A stretch of 64,000 bases of DNA from Tyto alba (lineage: Eukaryota; Chordata; Aves; Strigiformes; Tytonidae), in the NCBI RefSeq assembly GCF_018691265.1, contig NW_024881329.1, forward strand, positions 4,960,001 to 5,024,000, in the 5' to 3' direction. Both the position numbers and the translations under genes were made by a program. Every line of letters begins with the position of its first letter. Within the stretch, counting starts at the first letter, position 1. Shown here in pieces: positions 1 through 12,454 of the stretch. The notes below the pieces were generated by a model, which saw only the letters and a list, made by a program, of their open reading frames with translations, made no database searches and had not been told where the DNA came from.

Positions 1-3000
1 CACAAAAACCATTCACATGGAAAGCACCTGGAGGTAAGCAGCAGGCAGAGGCCATTCTTGTAACACCCAAGCCTGGTGATTCCTCTGAGAGCAAGAGATC
101 TCCTTACCTCACCACACTGGTGAAGAGCTGCCCAGCCTTATAGCCGGGGCCCTCAGCACCCTGCAGATCCATGTGTAGGACAGCCTTTGCCTGGGATCTT
201 CATCTGTCTGGACATTTGGAAAAATGTTCAAGAGCCAAGTGTTTCCCTGTTTAAGAAAGAGATACTATTGCTTCTGGAGTGCAGTATTAGTGCTGCATTA
301 GGTAAGAGTCACAATCAGCATGCTGACTAACACTGCCTGCTTATATCATATTTCAAAACATGCAAACAAACCTGTGGCCTTTGCTCCCAGCAGAAGTGTT
401 GTGTGGATCTGAATGGAGACGGGGACACTGGCTGGCAGGAGGGGACCTGCAGACCAGCTAAATCAGGCACTACTGAACAAGTAAATTGGGAAGCTTCTGA
501 AGAGTGAAAAGTCTATGTCAGATACTGCATTTCTCTAGCACTGGACCCAACATGGATCATGGTCCTTTGTTCCACTGATCAAAATGCAGCAACACCTTCA
601 GGAGGAAGTGGCATTTATTAAGCGAATGCTGAGTAGTATTTGCAATGTACATGAGACATTATTTACCAGAGATATGAGGTATTATTTACCAGAAAGGAGG
701 GTACTGATTCTCCACCTCTTGCATGCTAATTCTCAGGAAAGAGTTAAAATTGTAACTGCAACCTCAAAATCTGCACCTTGTTGTTGGGTCAGCAGTTTGC
801 CTGATAAAGGAGCCCTGACCTCCTCACCTGTAGGGGAAAGTCCAAAGATTATCTTCAGAAGATTTCAGGGTTGTTTACCAAAAAGCAGAAGTGCAGAAAC
901 CCACATAGGGAGGCAGCCTGGGAATACAGGCCCAAAAAGATGTTGTAACATGGTGGAGGCCTCCGACTCCCAAGAAGAGAGTACAAGTCTCAACTCATAA
1001 CTTTGCAATGCCCCTCAACCATCTGAAACCCCAATCAAAGGATGTCTCTTTTGAGCCACATGAACTGAATCTTGCTAAATCTACAATTCAGTGCCATAGC
1101 TGCACTGCTTCCTGCAATCCCTCTGATGCTGAAGAAAATGACTTGCCTATTATCTTTACTGTTAAAGCCTGGATTTCCTGTGCAGGGCAAGTCCTCATGT
1201 AAAAAAGCAGAGAAAATGCTTTAAAGAAGGAAGAGAATGTGCTCAGATTGTGAAGCAGCTGATCTAAAGGCAGCGGGACCCTTAGGGAACCCTGGGCCAC
1301 AATAGTTGACATTTGAGGCAGGAAATGATGGTTTATTTAACTAACTGAACTGAAAACTGCCAGGGAATTTGTATAAGGGAAGCAGAATTAGTAAGAGCAG
1401 CATTTAGCGAAGACGGACATGAAGGCTAAAACTTCTATGATTGTGGGAAATACTAAGAGATATTTGACATCTGTAAGTGGAAGTGGCCTCTGCTTTGTAA
1501 TTCATGTAAGAGACAGATCAGGTGGGCAAGGGATCCCCTGGAGGGTGTTCCTGCTTGCTCATCGACACAGCTTCTTGCTGTTTCTCCACAGTTTCCCTTC
1601 CAGCCACAGACCTGCCTTGAAGTTTCAGAGCTATAATAGTACAGTTCTGCAGCTAGGCTATTCTGCTCCCAAATATGCATGTTTTTTCAAATGCTTCAGT
1701 AAAAATACTTTTGAACACATTTGCTAGTTAAAACAGATCGTTCTGTTTAAATAATGGTGGTTTTTTTCAGAGGTTTTCTTCACTCTTCTTAGTAATATGC
1801 AGTAAACACTGGGATTTTTCATTTTCTGTGCTCGTGAACAATACCGAGGAGTTTGACTTTGCTAGAGGATCTGACTACAGACACCAAGCTGAGAGGAGAA
1901 GACCTCTCTAAGTCGGACAACTTTAGTAACAGCAATGGAAATGGAGAGAATGGAACAGCATAAAAGCATTCATTATTCATCAATTGATACCCAGGGGAAA
2001 AAAATCTGTGAGCAGTTTTTGGGATTCACAAACCAAATCTGACTTTGCCAGAGCCTGGCTGACCTCAAGGCAGAGGTCCCATAGGTGAAGGGCTTGATCT
2101 ATGATTTCCTCCATCTCTGCCCAACAGGGACATTGTCCGTGGCCCAGGTTTCTCTCCTGTGTGTCCCTCCCCCTCCTCTCTCTAGCCCTGCTGAGGGCCA
2201 CAGAGTCAGTGTTTCAGGACTGGAACCCATTGTCCCAGCTGCACTTGAGCCCATCTAACAGGGAAGATGGCAGGTAGCCATCCTTCTGCAGAGCAGTGAC
2301 CTTAACCTCCTTCTCCAGCCCACTGGGAGAGCAGAGTTCAATGAACAACAGTTTGACTGCACTGCTGAAAGCCATGGCCTTGGGGGAACTAACTTGTTGT
2401 TGTTGTTGTTGTTGTTAGGTTTGCTTCCAGCTGAATGATTCCCGGTCAGCTTCATTGTGCAATTGTACAAATCCTGATGCCAGCACAAATATGGGGCGAT
2501 GGAAAAGCCAGCGATGCAGGCAGAGCAGAGGTTTCCTCTCTCAGCAGCTGCGCTGGCTTAGGCCATCCACAAACACTTGTGAGATGCCTGCTCCAAAAAA
2601 GCCTGATGCAACCATGTTGAATGTAAAACCCTCTGAGATGATTATTCGGACCCTCCTGCAAATCTGCACAGATCCCAGCATGGGATTGCTTCTCCCTGTG
2701 CCGCACTCTGCTCAGCTGCGGCGTGCTGCATGCATTTAAAGTATTCACATGGCACTATCTGGCGGAGAGTGCTTCCAAGGGGAATGAGTCTATAACACCA
2801 CATAACTTCCTGCTGAGCACCACCAAATCATCACAACCTTGGACAATCGATCAACTGATTTTCTGTTATTTATGTTGCCCTAAAGGCTACACTTCAAAAC
2901 ATGAAATGTATGGATTGGGAAAACTGACAACAATTCATTATGCTCAAGCTGTTTAATAATGCTGCACAGACCCTGTTTGAAAACCTTACTTTCAAGGGAG

Positions 3001-4254
3001 GAAATTTAACCAAATCCCGGACTAACTTCCTGCTCAGTTATGGTGAACAAAAAGTCTTCAAAGTATTTAGAATCCAATTTAAGCTAACAAGTCAAGGAAA
3101 TAAGTGTTAAAACTCAAACTGCTGCTTGATGCTCTATAGTTCATCCAGTGGTAGAGACAGATTCTTGCCTACTATAAATGGGTATAAATCCACTTAAGCC
3201 ATGTAAGAATGTTGATTTGTGCTTGCTACAAATCTGACCTTGATTTCAGTATTTCATGGTAAGTGCCAATCCTCTTTGCACTGCTCATTTATTGGAATGG
3301 AATTAGATTTACCAAGGTGTGTTCTGACAAAATTGATTGATTTTCCCTTAAATTTTTGTGCCAGGGATAAAATGGCAATCTGTTTCAATGGAGAACTGTT
3401 AATAAGATAGTTTTGGTAAGGAAAGTCAGAAGTGATAGTATAATTCATTACAATGCCACATGTTTTTTTTTCTCAAAGTTACATTAAATCAGTACAATAT
3501 GCCTCAGAAATTAAAACCTCCTTCTAGGAAATCTGAAATAAATTTGGAGAATGGAGGTTGAAATAAGTTTAGCTAACAATCAACTGCATAAAATCTTAAG
3601 TATATGAAGCCAAATTATTTGCTGAGAGTGTAGTGGAATGAATATACCCTCACATTTACTTAACTGAACCTACATTGCTCCAAATGGCTTTATGTTCTTT
3701 ATTTCCGAGCCTGCAATCCCTGCACTGAGGCTCAGCACACTGCACAAAGACAGATTTACCAGAAGATGATAATCAAGAACTTACTTTATTTTAAATAAAA
3801 CACTCTCAAATGTTGACTATGCTAACTGCATGGTAAATACAGTTTATCACTGCAAAGAACCATGCTGAGAAAATTGCATGTGAGATTACACTACCACGAA
3901 GTGCTCAATATGGAGCTCATGTAGGAGGCAGCAGCCTGTTCACTAAATTCTGTTTCACATGGGTAACATCTTACACTGCTGTTTTCAGTCTGCGCTAGCT
4001 TTTGATTAGCTTCCTGATGATGATTGAAGTGTTAGTTTGCATCAAATTGTTTACAACCTGGCCACTAGGTAAAGACTTCTCCTCTAACGTGACGGTACAC
4101 TCGTAGGGATTTGACATAGAAACATTAATCTTGGTATGAATGAGGTAGGAATGGCAATGTGCAAGTGTGAAATCATCAAGAAACAGCAAGAAGGGGCAAA
4201 AGAATGGCATGTGCAGCTTCTGAAGGCATCGGGGTCTGGAAAACCAAGGGCTGC
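1..4254. other. Intergenic DNA, no gene recognised
   Basis: No exon with convincing protein similarity, no RNA gene and no recognisable transposon was seen in this stretch. Short open frames here (the longest is 138 codons at 584-1000) show no domain or motif. The only simple repeat is a (TTG)n run at 2394-2416. The next gene in either direction is SPTY2D1, more than 8 kb downstream. Confidence 0.6.
2394..2416. repeat. (TTG)n microsatellite
   Basis: About seven and a half uninterrupted TTG units in intergenic DNA. This is read directly from the sequence. Confidence 0.9.
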
Positions 4255-4445
4255 CTCCTGGGTGGATCTCAGACCTATGTTGGAGGCAGTTTCTCTCCAG
4301 CCCTGACTCCTAGATCTATACTGGAGCTAGCTTGGCTCTAGCCATGTCTCCTAGGTGGACCCTGGACCTATGCTGCAGCTTTGACTCCAGCCCCATCTCC
4401 TGGGTGGACTGCAGACCTCCGTTGCAGCCTTGTTTCGAGCCTTGT
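4255..4445. repeat. Degenerate ~50-bp tandem minisatellite
   Basis: The phrase CTCCTGGGTGGA or a close variant recurs at 4255, 4307, 4348 and 4397, each time followed by a diverged body (GACCTATG, TGGAGGC or TGCAGCTTT, then CTCCAGCC or similar). Spacings are 52, 41 and 49 bases, so the unit is about 50 bp with one shortened copy. It is intergenic, and the antisense open frame over it has no recognisable product. Confidence 0.65.
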
Positions 4446-5539
4446 CTCTGGTCCCATCTCCTGCAGTTACTCCTGGACAGCCCTTGGACCTGACTCATTA
4501 GCTGTTTGGGACCACTGATGGACCCTGTTATCAGTCCCCAGGTCCGCAGGCCTTGTTTAGGGACTGCACCCAGTGGGTGAAGGCACTGTCTGTGCTGGGT
4601 CACCCTCAGTGCCTGGCTTGCACCACAGAGTCCTGTCCAGGCAACATGGCCACGCACATTTCCTTTCCTCATACACATGAAAGAAGGAGTGAGAACAGTC
4701 TGTGAGCAAAAGAATGCGTGAAATCAGTTTAAAATAGAATAAACTTCCCCTTCTATGTGGTTTTGCACTGAACTTTGCTACATTAGCCAAACATAAGTGA
4801 AGGAGATACTCAGGATAACATGGATCTGATAGAGAGGTGCTGGATTTTTCGTGCCCTTGATTCTGGAGTTTGTTCCCTGATAACATGCAAAAGAGATTTG
4901 ATTTGTTAATCTTGGAGGGTAGGGGGTACTTGATAATCTGGGCATGAGTTTCTTCAAGGCAGAGAGAGGATGAGATGAAGAGGTGCAATAGGTAGAGGAG
5001 CAGAGTTTCAAGAAACAGTTCATTTTCGGTTGCTTGAAATTGGCAGATCATGATATTGTTTTTATTTTCATGTGTAATATAGTAGAGATCTGTAATAACA
5101 GCTAGGAGCCTAACTTTCAGAAATGCCCTAGCCCCAAAAAACGAAGTAGATCTTCAAATCAGGCTCTCAGCACTGTTTGGGAAATAAATCCAAATATTTC
5201 TCTCAATGTTTGAAAAGAAGATGGTTTGGCTCCAGAGCAATATGAGAAAATGTACAATCCATTTGATCTGCTTCAGATGCCACAACCATCTGCAACTGCA
5301 TGTGGCAAACACACATTTCTCAGCTTCGCAAGCACGTATGATTATGAAGAGCTTTGAATACTTTCAGTAAAATAGATAAACCTTTGGTCTGCTCTTTTTG
5401 TTGTTTAGTTATCTCTCGGCAGCATTCTGCGGAGAGATCTCCTCCTGGAAGGCTTGGGGTGGGGGGACAGGGGACAGACAGGACAGGGTGGGACACACAC
5501 AGCATGCGGAGCCCTTCAGCGCAGAAGACATTGTGTACA
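4446..5539. other. Intergenic DNA, nothing recognised
   Basis: No exon, RNA gene or repeat family could be supported. An antisense open frame of 164 codons (4557-5051) has the composition of random sequence and no domain. Confidence 0.5.
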
Positions 5540-5960
5540 GAAGCGCCCGAGAAGCGGCCAACGTGAGGAACAACGGCTGGCCCCAGGAGGGGGGGCCAGA
5601 ACCGTGTCTGAAGGTGCGGTGGTGCGGCAGCTCCGCAGAGCGCAGCCACGGCGGCCCCGGGGCACGGCTGCCATCTGCCACCGGGCACCCACACCACGAC
5701 AGGGCTGGGGCTGTCTGTCTGTCCATCCGTCCGTCCGTCCGTCCGTCCGTCCGTCCCCGCGCCTTCATTTCTGCGCTGCAGCTTTGCCATTTCGAGCGCT
5801 GCTCGAAGTACTTAGCTCTTATTTGTTTCTTTGCTTCCAGGTAGGAGGAGACACGTCCCGTCTCTGGCCACGTGAGCTGCATGCGGTGACACCACGCCAC
5901 GTCCCCTGGGGATGCCACCGGCCCTGGGATGTGGGGACGGCGGGGGCGGCCTACACAAAG
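5540..5960. promoter_or_regulatory. CpG-rich island-like patch without an assigned gene
   Basis: CpG dinucleotides are dense here against AT-rich flanks. The patch contains a tetranucleotide tract at 5711-5756. A strong splice-acceptor-like polypyrimidine stretch ends in CCAG at about 5841 on the + strand. Overlapping GC-driven open frames of 148-189 codons on both strands have low-complexity composition and no domain, so I do not call a protein. It may be an orphan CpG island, the start of a noncoding transcript, or simply GC-rich repeat debris. Confidence 0.4.
5711..5756. repeat. (CTGT)/(CCGT)n tetranucleotide microsatellite
   Basis: Three CTGT units grade into about seven CCGT units. The tract is CpG-containing and lies inside the CpG-rich patch. 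Confidence 0.9.
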
Positions 5961-6450
5961 GAACCATGCAGCCAGCACGTACGCCTATAGCTCTGTATGT
6001 ACATGCCTGCGCTCACAGCTGCCCAGTAGTGCTATAACTATTGCTTTATAGGCACCTGAAATACTGTTTTCTCAGAGTTTATATTCAGTGCAAATATTTG
6101 GTCTCTTTGTTGGGAGCTTGGATGAAATGCAGACGGGTTTCTTGCTTGCCAGTACCGAGTGATGGATCTGGTGGAAACAGCTTGCTGAACAGGGGCAGCT
6201 GTCTCTCAGGCCAGGTTTTCTTATCTGGGATGCTCTCCCCAGGGGCTCATGTTTCTGCAGCGATCTAAATCAGCCTAATGCCATCATGGAGGAAAGCTCT
6301 TATTGCTTTGCAGTCTGTCTTACCTGTGTTGTTTGCTTTCCTATTAACTCTGTAATATCTGGGCACTATGGCTGCTGTTCAGTGTTTAAATACTGGGTTT
6401 TCCATGTTTACTGTGATGGTGATTTTTTTCATTGCCATCTTTTTGGCAAC
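5961..6450. other. Intergenic DNA between CpG-rich patch and LTR
   Basis: No coding exon or known repeat recognised. It ends at the target-site duplication of the LTR that follows. Confidence 0.5.
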
Positions 6451-6455
6451 TTTGG

Positions 6456-7054
6456 TGTCGTGGTTTAAAGCCGGCTGGCAGCCAAACACCATACAGATGC
6501 TCACTCGCTCACCTTCCCCCACCTGGGGATGGGAGAGAGAATTGGAGGGATAAAGGTGAAGAGACTAGTAGGTAGAGATAAAAACAGTTTAATAAATGAA
6601 ATAAAATTTAAAAAATTAAAAAATAGAAATAATAGGAAGTACAAACAGGTAATGCACAAAGTGATTGCTCACCACCTGCTGACTGATACCCAGCCTGTTC
6701 CTGGCCAGCGATCCCAAAATACCAAGATCCTGCAATAGCAATCCCAGGGGTGGGAGAAAACCCTGCCTTTCCCAGCCACCCCTCCTTTACATACTGAGCA
6801 TGATGTTACATGGTATGGAATATTTCACTGCCCAGTTTGGGTCCTGTGCTCTGGCTGTGCTCCCTCTCAGCTTCTTGTGCACCTGCACACAGACAGGACA
6901 CGGGGAGTTGGAGAGTCCTTGATCTCTCAGCAACACCTGGAAACATCAATGTATTATCAGCGTTCTTCTCATAAAAATCCCATACTGAATCCAAAGCACA
7001 GCACCATCCTAGCTGCTAAGAAAAATTTACTCGATCCCAGCTGAAACCAGGACA
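6456..7054 (-). mobile_element. Solo LTR of an endogenous retrovirus, 5-bp TSD
   Basis: A 599-bp element begins TGTCGTGGTT and ends CCAGGACA, giving the canonical TG...CA ends. Its flanks are identical: TTTGG at 6451-6455 and again at 7055-7059. The sequence resembles a common avian ERV LTR that I recognise by eye. The 5-bp duplication fits ERVL-type elements, but the class is an inference. Orientation is taken as minus because an ATTAAA-type polyadenylation signal and a degenerate TATA-like box read in order on that strand. There is no internal retroviral sequence on either side, so this is a recombination-derived solo LTR. Confidence 0.9.
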
Positions 7055-7059
7055 TTTGG

Positions 7060-7999
7060 AAAGGAGGTTATTCTTATAAAACAATCCTTTCTTTGCATCT
7101 TATTTTTATAATTCTTACAAATACACTGTTTCCTTAAATAGTTTGACCTACTGTCTATATATCCTTATACCACATATTATAGAGAGGGTTTTTGTCTATT
7201 TCCCATACACTTACCTTTTTGGATTTTTGATACATTTAAGCAACAAACACTTTCAAGATACTTTAGCTAACTAAACTATTGAATAGACTAAACAACTAAA
7301 TTAAATGTTTGTTGGGTTTTTTTTTTTCCATTCTTAATCTTCTGTCTTCTCTGGCAAAGAAAACACTGCAAATACAACTATTCCACCAGCTGCTGTTACT
7401 CAGTATCATTGTCCTCACTTTCTGGCAGGCTTACTTTTTGTTCACGTGGGGTTTTTTTCAACAAGATGTTAGCATTTTCATCAGTGGTGTCCTGATTTGA
7501 CAGGTGGTCCAAAGGGCCCAGTTCTTCACCCTTGTAGTACAGTTCTTCCATTGGCTTTAGGTTATACTGAACACTCACGGGCAGTTACAGAGTGCTACAT
7601 GGCTGACTGCTTGGTGGGGTGCAACTGTAGTTGTTTGCACTTATCTCTGGAACGGAAAGTATCATAGCTGTTGTTTAAAGCATGACATTAAAAATTGTCC
7701 TGAAAAACCCAAGACACTTACCTGAAATCAATTTTAAAGACTAGAGAATTTTTGTTTCTTGTCATTTTACGTTTGTTTCTGTCCCCAGTGCACAGCAATA
7801 TAAAACTGATATTTTGTGATTGCTCTGGATTTGAAATATATGCATTTTAGATGACTGATAATTTTCAATCATGTACAGAGGAATTCACATTCTCTGAGCT
7901 TAGTTTGTCTAGCTTGCATTCCTGAGTTAGGATGATGTACCCATTCCACGACCAGCTCAGCCATTAAACAATGAGAAATCAGTATCGGTGAGATTACAT
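7060..7999. other. Intergenic DNA, nothing recognised
   Basis: AT-rich sequence between the solo LTR and an old CR1 copy. No exon or RNA gene is supported. Confidence 0.5.
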
Positions 8000-9045
8000 T
8001 GTCTAGAATAAATCATGTCAAACAAGCTCATTTCCAGCTCTGATTAGGTTACTGCTCCTGTGTATAGCAGAAAAGCCACAGGTGCCAGATACCTTGGTTT
8101 TAGAAAGACTTCTAACATGGTCTCACATGACCACCCATCTCACAAGCAAGTCTAGAAAAACATGAATGCATGAGTACACAACTGGACTCACAGAATATTT
8201 AGGAAGAGTAAGTTGTTAACTTGGCTGGATGCATCAGGCAGAGTTCTGCAGGAGTATCTCCTTAGCACTAATCTGATATTTTCATTGAATATATTTGGAT
8301 GGCAGAAGAGACCACTTACTTACCAAACCCACTGTCTGTGAGGGGCAGGAAGGGTTGGAGCATAGGGCTAGGATCTCAATGAACTTGGCAAATTACAGTC
8401 AGGAGAAAGAATATGCTTCGAAGGACATGCATTCACACTCTGCAGAATTACCAACATCACAAATGCAGACTGTGGAATTCCTAGACTGATAGTATCACTG
8501 TGTAAACAGACTTGGTGGTTAGCGTGGATCACAAACCAAACAGGAGTCAGCCTCGCCACTACAAAAAAAAACAAATGGCACCAGGGGCTATATAAAAAGG
8601 AATATTGTTTCCCAGGCAAATGAAGATATTCTCTGTTATGCTTGGGGCTAGTAAACCTTCAGTTGGAGTATTGTATTCTGCTTCAGCTAGAACAGAGAAT
8701 TAGAGGTTTTATGAGGAAACATTGGAGGAATTGAAGAGGTTTGTCCTAGAGAAAAGGGAGACCTGGTAGGGTGGCCCTAAATATGTGAACTGTATTTCTA
8801 AGAGAGAGGGCAATAAACTTCTCTCACCTGCTGAAAAAGATGAGTAGGCAAAAGAGATCTGGGTTAGATGTTAGAAACAATTTTTTCATGGTGCAGATAA
8901 AACAAGAAGAGAGATTACTATGGGGTACGACGGCCATGGTTTTGACTTTTCAAGTGCAGACTGGAGAAGTATCTGTCAGAAATTACCTAAATATAATCGA
9001 TCCTGTTTTTTGGGTGGGCAAAAGGAGACAATGCCCATCCCTGTT
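8000..9045 (+). mobile_element. Old, degenerate CR1-type LINE fragment
   Basis: The stretch follows, in order and on the + strand, several diagnostic blocks of archosaur CR1 elements. There is a reverse-transcriptase region (CATGTCAAACAAGCTCATTTCC at the start, then a 'phenylalanine/serine-rich' core near 8095-8160), a block beginning GTGGATCACAAACCAAA near 8525, CAGTTGGAGTATTGTATTCTG near 8660, and a GGGTTAGATGTTAGAAACAA block near 8860. A tail near 8960-9020 resembles the CR1 3' region. Many stops and indels make it non-coding. Identification is from memory of the family, and the exact ends are approximate. Confidence 0.65.
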
Positions 9046-11690
9046 TTTCTAATATTCCTTTTTGGAGCCAAAGGTCATAATGTAGACATCTGAGTTACAT
9101 GTCTAAATTATACATTGTCAATACCAGCTGATTATCATCCCAAGACTCTTGCTTTCCATTTCTATTTAATATATCATTAGGAAAAAAAATCCCAGTGATC
9201 AATAATTCAAATCAGAAGCAGCTATAATGTAGGCTTGCACCATGCTATGCAAACTTGATCTATTCAAACCCGTGTTTTCCAAGTCCCAGGCTTCTTTTGA
9301 GCTCATACTGCCAGCTCTGCTAATGTCCAAACGGCTGATGGTCTAGATACTTGTCTGTTGGACATTAGGATGATTCCGTTCATTTAATAAAGGCCATATT
9401 GGAAGACCCATTTAACTTACTGCAGAAAGGATGCTGGACAAAAAGGGGAAAGGAAAACTCATGCAAATATTATTCAGAAAATGCTAAAACTCAGGCTCTG
9501 AACAGCCTTTGATATTTGACCTCTGCAGATGGCCTGTAATTAAGACTCTAATCCTTTAAACACTTAAACACACTTCACTTAAAGTTAACAGGATTAATCC
9601 CGTGCCTGAAGTGTGCATGGCTGGGGCAAAAAACTGTTATTGAGTACAGCTGATTAAAAACTTGCAAAAAAGACACTTTCTGGTAGAATATTGTCTCACA
9701 TTTTCTAAGTGTTTTCTAAACAGTTCTAGTCCTAAGTAATTTCCTAATGTGAAGATATTTAATAAAACTTAACCAAGTTATTGCTTAAAAAGTTATACAC
9801 AAAAAGCATAAATTGAGATGTACTTTTTTGGAGGCAGAAATTGAAGGTTCTCGGGAGCTGTGAGAAGTTATTTTTGTTTTCTGGAAGATGTAGGTTTATA
9901 TTCACTGACTTTTACAATTTTTTCAAAGTAACTTTGAGATTAAACATGCACGGAATCAGACAGATCAGAGGAAGAAACATTTTCTATCTTGTTTTTTATT
10001 TAACAGAAATATCAGTTTGGCTTAAAAGCACAAGTGTTGTTTCCTCTTCTGTGCCTGACAGACTAGCTGTACTTGGGAATCCTGGCAAGCCTCATCTGGA
10101 TCAGTTCATCACATTGTAAACGTGTGCAAAGATAAAGAAGAGTGAGCAGAGTTTGGGGAGAGATTTAAGATACAGATAGGACAGGGCTGTAGGCACACGC
10201 AGCACAGAAGTTCCCATGTGTAGTTACACATCTGCCAGAAAAAGAGACAGGACCACATCAAGGCATTGCGCTGACGTGTAACACGTGCCAGATGTGGGTT
10301 TCAGTGCCACGGGTGCAACCCAGGAATCCTGACACAGCCCAGCGTCGCTCGCTACTGCCCTATGAAATGCCTGCAGCAAACATTTACACAGTGCTATTAT
10401 TTCTCTCGTTGGCCCTAACACAGATGCAAATCCCCTCTGCTGAAGCACATGCGATACCACAGTATTATCATATACAAGAAAAGGTGACGACTGTGGTTAA
10501 AGGTTTCCAAAGCGGCATGCAACAAACAACTGCAACGCCATCCCCTGGCCTGGTTGTAGCACCTCTTTTAGATGCAGGGAGGGGTTTTCTCCACTCATCT
10601 CTAGGATTGCAGTCAGCAGAATGAAGACTGCATTTAGCCAAGTACTCCTGCCAAGTCTAACGCGGACCAAAGTAAGCAACCATAAAAGCCAAAGAGCAAC
10701 AATCATCACTCTCTCAATACTGTTGCTGTCATACAGGAATCTGAGTCATACTGAAAGGTCTCTCAAGGAAGGGCACAGTGGAGATACAAGAAATTCAGGA
10801 CGGAGTAGGGAAATTCTGATTAAAGAAGCACCACAGGAGTGATGGGGTGGCAGATAAGAATACCAGAAAATGGCACCCTATCCTTCTTGACAGTACCACA
10901 GGGGGTAACAGAACGACAAAAGCGAGAGAAAAACTGGTGAACCACATACTGCCTGTGAAGAGAGACTGAGTAGAAAGTCTTAAAATGTAAAAATACTTAA
11001 TTTAAAGAAAGTAATATTGTAAAGAGGGCGGAAACCAGAAGAGGTGATCTACGTCTGAGTCAGAAGTAAAAAGTCAGTGCAGTGTCTTATGGAGATGAGA
11101 ACTGTAAGGGGAAGAAATATTATGTTCTTACAGGACAAGGGGTTAAATCAGAACCATGGCCCAAGAGAAAGCAGTGGCAGACCAGGAGGAGTGTCTGCCC
11201 TGCACAGAGCAATGCCACACAGAGATACCAAAGCAAGCATCACAGAAACAACTTCAGATACTCCTGTAGCTCAAGAACTACAAAAGCCCTGCCAGCTAAC
11301 TGGTGCAACGCCTCACTCAAATAAATTGTCCTGTTCCTCCTGTTCATTAGGACCACTTTACACCGGGCTGCAATCGCTACACCCAGAACGGAATTTCAGA
11401 TACAGAAAAAATAAAGTGAGGGCAGGGAAGAGGCAAAGGGAGACTGGAAAAGTCAGGAACCCAGAGGAACTGAAAGTGAAGAGTGGTTAAGTCATAGTCG
11501 TGTTAAAAAAGAGTTTATGTCAAAGTGGGATAAAGCGAAAAACAAGTAAGCCCAGGTTTCTATGCAGAGCAGTGTGGATTAGATAAATTTTTGTCAGATC
11601 GATCTGGGATAACTGTAAAAGAACTGACAACCGATGCAAGGGAAGAGTCTTCTGCCAGTTGGTATTCTTGCACAATTCCCCGGGTTGTCA
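9046..11690. other. Intergenic DNA upstream of SPTY2D1
   Basis: No exon with recognisable similarity was found. Open frames of 92-137 codons (for example 10292-10624 and 11077-11490) lack domains. CpG density rises only after about 11.7 kb, where the promoter island starts. Confidence 0.5.
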
Positions 11691-12053
11691 AAGGACTTGG
11701 AAAAACACTTGAACGCACGCAGATCGCTGTTCGGCGGTCAGCATCGCTCCCGGGAGCCCCGTTCCTCAGGGCGGCCCGAACCGGGGCACCCCTCGAAGCC
11801 AGGCGCCGTTTTTCGAGCCTCGGTAAGCCGAGGGAGCCGGCCGCAGAAACGGCACACGCGTTCCACCCGCACACACACTGCTGCCCTGCCCCGGGCCGGC
11901 CGCGGGCCGCCGCGCCCCACGCAGCCCTTCCCCTTCACACCGCCGCGAGCCTCCGCGCCGCCGAAACGGCAAGAGCTGCTGTTTAAAAACAGATATATAA
12001 ATAAGCAACGGGATTTATGCTGGTTTGTTGAGACGTCTCGGTGGCACGGCCAT

Positions 12054-12074
12054 GGGGGGGGGGGGGGGGGGGGG
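12054..12074. repeat. Poly(G) homopolymer in promoter island
   Basis: Twenty-one consecutive G residues on the + strand, about 320 bases upstream of the SPTY2D1 start codon, followed by ACGGGG. The run could form quadruplex structure and is prone to length error in sequencing. Confidence 0.9.
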
Positions 12075-12394
12075 ACGGGGATGAGGCGTTTCTGTAGACG
12101 GAACGCAGGTGCGCGGCGGGCGGGGCGGGGCGGCCCCGGCGGCCCTTTATGAGGCCGCCGCCGGGGCCGCTGCTGTCCCGGGGCTCCCGGGGACGCGGTT
12201 CCTGCGTCGTAGGCGGCCGTCACAGAGGAAGTGACGCGCGGGCTGTGTGACGCCGGCGCGAGGCGAGGTGATGTAAGGGGGGACGCGGCGGCCGGAAGCC
12301 GAGCGGCGCGGGGGACGGGACGGGGCGGGCGGGCGCGGAGGGGAGCGGGGGGCAGCGGGGCGCCTGCCGCCTCACCCCCTTCCCCGAGCCGGCC

Positions 12395-12454
12395 ATGGAT
12401 TTCCGCAATATCCTCGTCATGGCCTCGGAGCAGCAGGGGCTGAACACGGTGCCG
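12395..12454 (+). CDS. SPTY2D1: SPTY2D1 coding exon 1
   Basis: Twenty codons, ending at a codon boundary before a GTGAGC donor. An in-frame downstream ATG (codon 9) exists, but the first ATG matches the known family N-terminus. Confidence 0.93.

Noticed and set aside
5409..5990. Overlapping 148-189 codon frames on both strands in the orphan CpG-rich patch
   Set aside because: They cross a tetranucleotide microsatellite and have low-complexity composition. There is no recognisable domain or supporting splice structure.
1..11690. TMEM86A or another neighbour expected upstream of SPTY2D1
   Set aside because: No open frame here resembles the membrane protein sequence expected for TMEM86A or the Ig domains of IGSF22, so these genes must lie outside the window.
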